64,000 bases of DNA. It comes from Alloactinosynnema sp. L-07. Lineage in GTDB: Bacteria; Actinomycetota; Actinomycetes; Mycobacteriales; Pseudonocardiaceae. Location: contig NZ_LN850107.1 of NCBI RefSeq assembly GCF_900070365.1, positions 5,890,001-5,954,000 on the forward strand. The letters are read 5' to 3'. Below are positions 58,562-64,000 of this stretch, piece after piece; the stretch's first letter is position 1; each line of letters opens with the position of its first letter. A model generated the notes under the pieces. The model had not been told where the DNA came from. It worked only from the letters and a program-made list of their open reading frames with translations, and did no database searches. A program made the translations under genes and the position numbers.

Positions 58562-58899
58562 TCCTGCACATCATCGCGCGCTCGGACTGGCCCGCCACCG
58601 AGGTGACGGCGCCGAGTCTGGTGTCGGAGGGGTTCGTGCACTGTTCCGATTTCGGGACAGTGCACCTCCCGGCGAACCGCCTTTACCGTGGGCGGACGGA
58701 TCTTGTCCTGCTGGAGATCGATCCCGCGCTGGTGGGCAAGCCGGTTCGGTGGGAGGCGGCGGTCCCCGCGATCGCGGACGGGCCGTGGTTTCCCCATGTG
58801 TATGGGGCGATTCCGGCTTCGGCGGTGGTCGGGGTGCACGACTTTCCGCCGGGTCCGGACGGGCTCTTCGAACTGCCGCCCGCACTGGCTCACCGCTAA
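58558..58899 (+). CDS. DUF952 protein
   Basis: 113 aa. DUF952 signatures: HIIARSDWP, EGFVHCSDFGTVHLPANRLYRG, LLEIDPALVG, VRWE and FPHVYGAIPASAVVGV. Small beta-rich fold related to RNA-2'-phosphotransferase-like domains; function unknown. The TTG start overlaps the DUF5926 stop (TTGA), so translation is coupled. Confidence 0.87.
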   Translation: MILHIIARSDWPATEVTAPSLVSEGFVHCSDFGTVHLPANRLYRGRTDLVLLEIDPALVGKPVRWEAAVPAIADGPWFPHVYGAIPASAVVGVHDFPPGPDGLFELPPALAHR

Positions 58900-59071
58900 C
58901 GGTTACTTGAGCAAGAGCTCAGTCAGGACGTCGTAGCGATACGCCCTTTCGTCTCGTCGCAGCCGGTGTCCCTGGACGCGATCGCACTGAGGAATCCGCG
59001 CGAACGGCGGCGGGATGTGGCACCTGCCGTCAGGAAGTTCGACGCGGGCGGGAGAGGTACGAAGAGGTCAC

Positions 59072-59242
59072 GTGGCGGATTCCGGGCCGTCGCCTCGGTT
59101 GGACGCACTTCCGGCCGACGTCATCGCGTACCCGCTGGCCGGGATCCGCGCCTACCTCGACGGCACCCGGTTCGCCGTCAGCGGGTGGGACTCCACTGAG
59201 AGTGACGTAGCTCACTCAACTCCCGAGGCAACCTTCACCTGA
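59072..59242 (+). CDS. Possible small protein, unknown
   Basis: 56 aa from a GTG with AAGAGG 6 nt upstream. It reads LPADVIAYPLAGIRAYLDGTRFAVSGWD, a plausible globular segment, then a polar tail. No family recognised, and no neighbouring gene overlaps it. It may be chance. Confidence 0.35.
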   Translation: MADSGPSPRLDALPADVIAYPLAGIRAYLDGTRFAVSGWDSTESDVAHSTPEATFT

Positions 59243-59376
59243 GATGGCGCGTGGACCGTGTGACAGGCAGTCGACGCGGTGTGCGAGGGGAGGGGTGTGC
59301 GGTGGCTACGATTTCCCCTGAGTTGCTGTGGGACCCCGCCTTGTGGTCGCGGGGTGTCGACTGGGGGGAAGGTGCG

Positions 59377-59865
59377 GTGATCGTGGATGACTTCGCCGAG
59401 TTCGTGGGTGTGTCGATGCCGGGGTTGCTTCGGTACGGCCACGCCCTGACCGGCAATCCGCATGACGCGGCGGATCTGGTGCAAGGGGTGTTGGAGAAGA
59501 TCGGGTCTCGGTGGGCATCGGTGGTGCACAAGACCGGGGACCCGCTGGCCTACACGCGTCGGGCTATGGCCAACGCGCATATCAGTCGGTGGCGGCGGAC
59601 TCGGCGGGAGAACCTCGTCGCCGACATCCCGGACACCGTGGTCACCCGGGAGCGTTATTCCTTTGAGGACGAGCCGCTGTGGCTCGCGCTGCGGGATCTT
59701 CCGCCGCGGCAGCGGGCGGTGATCGTCCTGCGTTATTACGAAGGTCTGTCGGAAACCGAGATCGCCCACACCCTCGGCGTCAGCGCGGGGACGGTCAAGA
59801 GCCAGGCCAGCAAGGCGATGGCCACGCTGCGGACGAAGCTCGCCGCGACAGTCGAAGGCAGGTAA
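59377..59865 (+). CDS. SigE-family ECF RNA polymerase sigma factor
   Basis: 162 aa. Region 2 DFAEFVGVSMPGLLRYGHALTGNPHDAADLVQGVLEKIGSRWASV and region 4 LRDLPPRQRAVIVLRYYEGLSETEIAHTLGVSAGTVKSQASKAM. This is the short actinobacterial SigE-type ECF group. The GTG at 59377 has GGGGGGAAGG 5-6 nt upstream. Its partner, a membrane protein with an N-terminal cytoplasmic stretch, is encoded 5 bp downstream. Confidence 0.9.
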   Translation: MIVDDFAEFVGVSMPGLLRYGHALTGNPHDAADLVQGVLEKIGSRWASVVHKTGDPLAYTRRAMANAHISRWRRTRRENLVADIPDTVVTRERYSFEDEPLWLALRDLPPRQRAVIVLRYYEGLSETEIAHTLGVSAGTVKSQASKAMATLRTKLAATVEGR

Positions 59866-59870
59866 GAGTC

Positions 59871-60689
59871 GTGAACATCGATGACGAACTCCAGCGGTTG
59901 TTCGCTGACGAACGGCTGGACCTCCCGGTCCGCGCCGGGGCGGCCGAGGCGGTCGTCGCGGGGGCGCGGCGGGTGCGGCGGCGTCGGGTCGCGATGAGCG
60001 CGGCGGGTGGGGCCGCGGCGCTGAGTGTGCTGGCGGGCGCGGCGTTCGTGCTGGCCGATCGGGGGCCCGCGCAGTCGGTGCCCGGCAGCGACGTCTCCCT
60101 CGGCGCCACCTCGACCACCACCGTCGAGGTCACCTCCGCGCCGCAGGTCACTTCCGCGCCCACGGCCGCGCCGAGCAACAGCGGGACGCGCACGGGCACG
60201 GTGACCAAGAAGACCACCACCCCGACCACCACGCCGTTCCAGCCGGAGGACGAGTACGACGGCACCATGGACTTCGGGCCGACCGGGTATCTGGACCTGC
60301 GGCTCGGGATGACCGCGGCGGAGGCCGAGGCGACCGGGCTGATCACCCCGAACGCGCAGCCGACCAGTTCCCGTGGCTGCCTCGGCTACGACTACAAGGG
60401 CGCGCCCAAGGAGGCCGCGCACTACTCCGTGGTGATCTCGCCCAAGCACGGCCTGGTGCGGTTGGCCAACGGACCGGTCCGGCCGCTCATGCCGAAGGGG
60501 ATCATCATCGGCTCGTCGGAGGCCGACCTGAAGAAGGCGTACCCGACGTCGGTCGACACCCATGGCGCGGTCGGCGAGTGGGTCGTGGCGGTTCCCGGCA
60601 ACCCGGCGAACCAGTACTGGGTCATCGTGCGCGACGGGAAGGTCGCGGAGATGCGACTCGAATCGGCCACCCAGGACTGCTACGAGTAA
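59871..60689 (+). CDS. Probable membrane-anchored anti-sigma partner
   Basis: 272 aa. The short N-terminal cytoplasmic part (MNIDDELQRLFADERLDLPVRAGAAEAVVAGARRVRRRR-type sequence, GTG start) is followed by a transmembrane helix (about 41-62), a Thr-rich linker and an exported domain (about 125-272) with MDFGPTGYLDLRLGMTAAEAEATGL and GCLGYDYKG, which resembles secreted beta-lactamase-inhibitor-like folds. Paired with the SigE-family factor 5 bp upstream, so an anti-sigma role is likely though no zinc finger is present. Confidence 0.72.
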   Translation: MNIDDELQRLFADERLDLPVRAGAAEAVVAGARRVRRRRVAMSAAGGAAALSVLAGAAFVLADRGPAQSVPGSDVSLGATSTTTVEVTSAPQVTSAPTAAPSNSGTRTGTVTKKTTTPTTTPFQPEDEYDGTMDFGPTGYLDLRLGMTAAEAEATGLITPNAQPTSSRGCLGYDYKGAPKEAAHYSVVISPKHGLVRLANGPVRPLMPKGIIIGSSEADLKKAYPTSVDTHGAVGEWVVAVPGNPANQYWVIVRDGKVAEMRLESATQDCYE

Positions 60690-60774
60690 TTACCATGTAT
60701 GTGAATTGCCCTCGCATCCCTTGATGCACACATGCGCACATATGTAACGTGACGGCTCCCCGGGCAAACGCCGA

Positions 60775-63501
60775 GTGAGACGGACGGATCGTCACGACGT
60801 GACCAGGACACTCGCCCCTGTCGCGAGACCTCCGGCCAGAACCGTGGTCGGTCGGTTCGACCTGCTCGCGGTCCTGGAGTCGTGCCTCGCCGTCGGAGAC
60901 AGTGTCCTGCTCGACGGCCCGCGCGGGATCGGCAAGTCCACCCTGCTCGACGCCATCGGGACCGCCGCCAGAGCGCGCGGTGAGCTGGTGCTGCGCGCGT
61001 CCGGCGCCGAGGCTGAGCGCTGGATGGGCTATCAAGGGCTGGCCGACCTGCTCGGCCAGGTCCCCGCGGACTGCTTCGGCCCGCTCACCGACAGGCAGCG
61101 CCTGGCCCTGCAAGGCGTCCGCCGGGGCAGGCGCGCGGCCGACGACCGGGTCAGGGCCGCGCGCAGGCTCGGCTGGCACTCGGTGCTCACCGAGTGCGCC
61201 AAGCGCGCACCCGTGCTGATCCTGGTCGACGACGTTCACTGGCTCGACGCCCCGACCGCCGACGTGTTCGCCTACGCAGCGCGCAGGCTCGACGGGCTCG
61301 CGGTGCGGTTCGTGCTTGCCGGGCGATGGCCGGACTCCGGGCAGCGGGCCAGGACGCTGGTGCCGGGGCCGATCACCGAGACCACCGTGCCGCCGCTGAC
61401 CGCCGAGGACATCGCCGATCTGCTCGACGCGCACGGCACGTCCGCGCGGGCGGCCACGAAGATCCACGCCGATTCGGCGGGCAATCCCTACCTCGCGCTC
61501 GCGCTCGCGGACGGGTCTTCCCGGTTGCGGGCGTTGATCCACTCCAGGCTCCGCGAGCTGTCGGACCAGGTTCGCGAGACGCTGCTGGTCTGCGCCCTGG
61601 CCACCCGGCCGACCGTGCGGCTGCTGCTGCGGGCGGGCCGGGTCGAGGTCGACGCCGATCTCGCCGCCGCGGTCGACGCGGGGCTGCTCGTCACCGACGG
61701 CGACACCATCCGCTTCACGCCACCGGACGCGGCGCTCGTCGTCGCCCATGGGGTGTCGGCGACCCGCCGCTCGGCGGTGCACCTGGCGCTGGCGGGCGCG
61801 GTGACCTTCGCCGCCGAGGCCGACCGGCACCGGGCCCTGGCCTCGGCCGATCCGGACGGCGAGATGGCCAAGGCGCTGGTGGTCGCCGCCGAGGCGGCGT
61901 TACGGCGCGGAGCCCGCGACCTCGCCGCCGAGCTGTACCTGCTCGCCGCGGACCGCACGCCGCCGGACCAGGAGCGCAGCCGGGTGGGGTGGCTGGTCGC
62001 CGCGGCCGAGGTGGGCGCGACCGCGAGCCTGCCAGAGCTGGTCGGGCCCGCGGCCGAGGCCGTGCTGGCCGCCGAATCCGAGCCCGTGCAACGGGTCCGG
62101 GTGCGGCTGGCGCTGCTCAAGCTGTCGGGGCAGGCGCTGTCGACCATGGACGAGACGCTGTCCGCCGCGCACAGCGAGGCCGGGGGCGACCCGGCCGCGC
62201 TGGCCCACACCCACCTCTGGCGGGCGTGGTCGGCGGTCAGCGCCGGCACGCTGAGCGTCGCCGACACCGAGGCCGACCTGTCGGTTCGGCACGCCAGAGC
62301 CGTCCGCGACCCGGTCACCGAATCGATGGCACTGGCCGTGCGGGCGCTGGCGGCCAGGGAACTGGGCCGCCCCGACGCGCGCGCCCTGCTCGACGACGGC
62401 CTGGCCCTGGGTGTCCCGGCCGCCGACGGCCTGTGGCACCTGGGTCCCCGCTTCACCGCCGCCCGGTTCGCCACCTTCGACGACCGGCTCGGCGAGGCCA
62501 GGGCCGAGTTGCTTGGCCTGTTGGCCGTGGTGGAACGCGGCGGCGCGGAGGAACTGCTCGCGGTGCTCCGCGCTCTGTCCGAAGTGGACGCACGGTTGGG
62601 CCGCTGCCGCGAGGCGCTGGACTACGCCGACCGCGCGGTGCGGGTGGCGGCCGAGTTCGGGCTCAGCCCAGGGCCCGCGTGGTCGGCCCGCGCCGTCGCC
62701 GAACTCGCGGGCGGCTCGCTGGCGGGCGCGCGGTCCTGCGCCGAGCGGGGGATCCGGGCCTGCCTGGAGGAGAACGACCTGTTCTACCTGCGCAAGCACC
62801 TGCACCTGGTGGCCCAGGCCAGGCTCCGCGATGGCGACATCCAGGGTGGGGTCGACGCGCTGCGCCGGATCCAGGCCCAGGAATCGGCCTACGGCAGGCA
62901 GGACCCGACATCCCAGCGCTGGCACGCCGACCTGGTCACCGGCCTGCTCGCGCTCGGCGAGATCGCCGCGGCCGACGAGCTGATCGGCACGGCTCGCGCC
63001 ACAACGGAGTGCGGCCCCGGCGTCACCGCGACCTACGACCGGGCGGAGGCGGCGCTGCGCGCGGCCACCGGGGAATCGGACCGGGCAATGGACCTCGTGC
63101 GGTCGGCGCGCGCGACCTTCCACGCGCTGGGCCAACCGATCGAGGAAGGCCATTGCCTGCTGGTGGAGGCCAAGGTCGAGCGCAGGCGCAGGCACTACAC
63201 CGCGGCCCGCGCGGCCGGGGACGCCGCCATCGAGCTGTTCACCACGGTCGGCGCCCACCCGTGGCTGGCCGAGGCGAACTCGCTGCTGGTCCGCCTCGGC
63301 GACGTCGGCGACACCGGCGGCACGCTGACCGCCTCGGAGGCGCGGGTCGCGGCGATGGTCGGCGAGGGCGCCTCCAACCAGGAGATCGCCGACCAGCTCT
63401 ATCTCAGCCGCAAGACCATCGAGGCCACCCTCACGCGGATCTACCGCAAGCTCGGAATCCGGTCCAGGACCCAGCTGATCAGGCACATCCACGCCGGCTG
63501 A
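60775..63501 (+). CDS. Large LuxR-family (LAL) ATP-binding regulator
   Basis: 908 aa. AAA/STAND ATPase at the N-terminus: VVGRFDLLAVLESC, Walker A DGPRGIGKSTLL (about 47-58), Walker B LILVDDVHWLDAP. A long helical TPR-like middle (about 330-830) and a C-terminal LuxR HTH (about 845-905: LTASEARVAAMVGEGASNQEIADQLYLSRKTIEATLTRIYRKLGIRSRTQL) complete the MalT-type layout. LAL regulators activate secondary-metabolite or catabolic genes when bound by a signal. The GTG start at 60775 is uncertain; GTG 60799 is an alternative. Confidence 0.9.
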   Translation: MRRTDRHDVTRTLAPVARPPARTVVGRFDLLAVLESCLAVGDSVLLDGPRGIGKSTLLDAIGTAARARGELVLRASGAEAERWMGYQGLADLLGQVPADCFGPLTDRQRLALQGVRRGRRAADDRVRAARRLGWHSVLTECAKRAPVLILVDDVHWLDAPTADVFAYAARRLDGLAVRFVLAGRWPDSGQRARTLVPGPITETTVPPLTAEDIADLLDAHGTSARAATKIHADSAGNPYLALALADGSSRLRALIHSRLRELSDQVRETLLVCALATRPTVRLLLRAGRVEVDADLAAAVDAGLLVTDGDTIRFTPPDAALVVAHGVSATRRSAVHLALAGAVTFAAEADRHRALASADPDGEMAKALVVAAEAALRRGARDLAAELYLLAADRTPPDQERSRVGWLVAAAEVGATASLPELVGPAAEAVLAAESEPVQRVRVRLALLKLSGQALSTMDETLSAAHSEAGGDPAALAHTHLWRAWSAVSAGTLSVADTEADLSVRHARAVRDPVTESMALAVRALAARELGRPDARALLDDGLALGVPAADGLWHLGPRFTAARFATFDDRLGEARAELLGLLAVVERGGAEELLAVLRALSEVDARLGRCREALDYADRAVRVAAEFGLSPGPAWSARAVAELAGGSLAGARSCAERGIRACLEENDLFYLRKHLHLVAQARLRDGDIQGGVDALRRIQAQESAYGRQDPTSQRWHADLVTGLLALGEIAAADELIGTARATTECGPGVTATYDRAEAALRAATGESDRAMDLVRSARATFHALGQPIEEGHCLLVEAKVERRRRHYTAARAAGDAAIELFTTVGAHPWLAEANSLLVRLGDVGDTGGTLTASEARVAAMVGEGASNQEIADQLYLSRKTIEATLTRIYRKLGIRSRTQLIRHIHAG

Positions 63502-63669
63502 CTGACAACTGTGAACCGCGCAAGGGATCTCCCGGCATCGTGCCCGCCGCACTCCGATCTAGCTTCTGCGGAGCGTGGGCCTGCCCTGGCGTGAGGGCGT
63601 CGTTTCGACAGGCCCGCCGAACCCTGCACACCTGATCACCCGGTGGACCCCGGGTGAAAGGAGTTCGAC

Positions 63670-64000
63670 GTGAAAAGATCCATGTCGACCGCGCTACTGG
63701 CCGCCGCTGTCGCGGCCGGTGCGCTGGTCGTGTCTTTGCCCGCCGGAGCGGCACCCACGATTAGCGCGGCCCAGCAGGCGCAGGTCGCCGCGGCCGCCGC
63801 CGCCGACAACTTCGTGCGAGGCAACTCCCAGCGGTTCCTGACCAGCCAGCAGGACGAGGTCCAGCAGGTCAAGGTCGACAGCAGCGACAACGGGCTGCAG
63901 TACATCTCCTACGAGCGCAAGCACCGCGGCCTGCCGGTCGTCGGTGGCGACTTCGTCGTGGTCACCAACGCCAGTGCCAACGTGGTGAACTCGTCGGTCG
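63670..64000 (+). CDS. Secreted M4 (thermolysin-like) metallopeptidase, N-terminal part (runs off the window)
   Basis: The first 110 codons. A signal peptide (MKRSMSTALLAAAVAAGALVV...AGAAP) and the beginning of the FTP propeptide, with FLTSQQDEVQQVKVDSSDNGLQYISYERKHRGLPVVGGDFVVVTN, as in precursors of thermolysin-type proteases. The zinc-binding HExxH part would follow beyond 64000. GAAAGGAG precedes the GTG by 6 nt. It starts 168 bp after the LuxR regulator, which may control it. Confidence 0.8.
   Translation, partial: MKRSMSTALLAAAVAAGALVVSLPAGAAPTISAAQQAQVAAAAAADNFVRGNSQRFLTSQQDEVQQVKVDSSDNGLQYISYERKHRGLPVVGGDFVVVTNASANVVNSSV

Overview
The window is high-GC actinobacterial chromosome, most likely from a member of the Pseudonocardiales (Actinokineospora, Saccharothrix or Amycolatopsis type). 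This rests on the pstP-fhaB-fhaA signalling cluster, mycothiol-dependent formaldehyde detoxification, DUF397, a YiaA/B protein, many GTG/TTG starts and many starts with a -10 hexamer 6-7 nt upstream (leaderless type). pstP/fhaB/fhaA normally lie near oriC in Actinobacteria, so this is probably an origin-proximal arm; the genus is inference.

Layout. 1-2.4 kb: end of the Ser/Thr-kinase signalling operon and tRNA-Leu(CAG). 2.4-12.1 kb: small-molecule metabolism (O-methyltransferase-like protein, sugar-lactone oxidase facing a PLP amino-acid deaminase/aldolase-like gene, TetR, secreted hydrolase), an XRE-TPR regulator and an APH-fold kinase. 12.2-15.2 kb: a DnaA-box cluster and a copper module (copD, copC, ycnI, membrane protein). 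15.2-21.8 kb: a 17-bp minisatellite, a TM0106-type RecB nuclease, mscR with its metallo-beta-lactamase partner, an EgtD-like methyltransferase, and a 157-bp inverted repeat before a membrane-protein gene. 21.7-27.7 kb: two SDRs with an iterated decamer array between them, an aldo-keto reductase, DUF1697, a FadD6-like acyl-CoA ligase and a small HTH pair. 28.2-29.9 kb: a PIN-domain toxin-antitoxin pair, a decayed XRE/DUF5753 gene with surviving DUF397, and a possible 30-aa membrane peptide. 30-37 kb: an AlgX-like O-acetyltransferase-type protein, a SHOCT-like membrane protein and a three-gene glycosyltransferase operon.

37.1-40.2 kb is the most unusual stretch. msrA is followed by three successive cassettes (a HEPN protein with a small partner, a truncated higBA, and phd/relE). 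Two degraded copies of the msrA 3' end lie between them, and the present msrA 3' end is itself AT-rich and unlike the rest of the gene. This reads as serial cassette insertion at the end of msrA.

40.2-64 kb: DUF2252 with an orphan N6-adenine methyltransferase, tRNA-Gly(GCC), a sigma factor fused to a zinc-finger and membrane segment, an Fpg/Nei glycosylase, a LytS/LytT two-component system followed by two sodium:solute symporter units (the second a DUF485-actP pair), rhodanese, DUF4328, cytochrome P450, GDPD, DUF5926, DUF952, a SigE-family sigma factor with a membrane-anchored partner, a large LuxR (LAL) regulator, and the start of a secreted M4-type metallopeptidase.

No CRISPR array, complete insertion sequence or recognisable integrase gene was seen. 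All functions are read from motifs and family memory; no database search was run.
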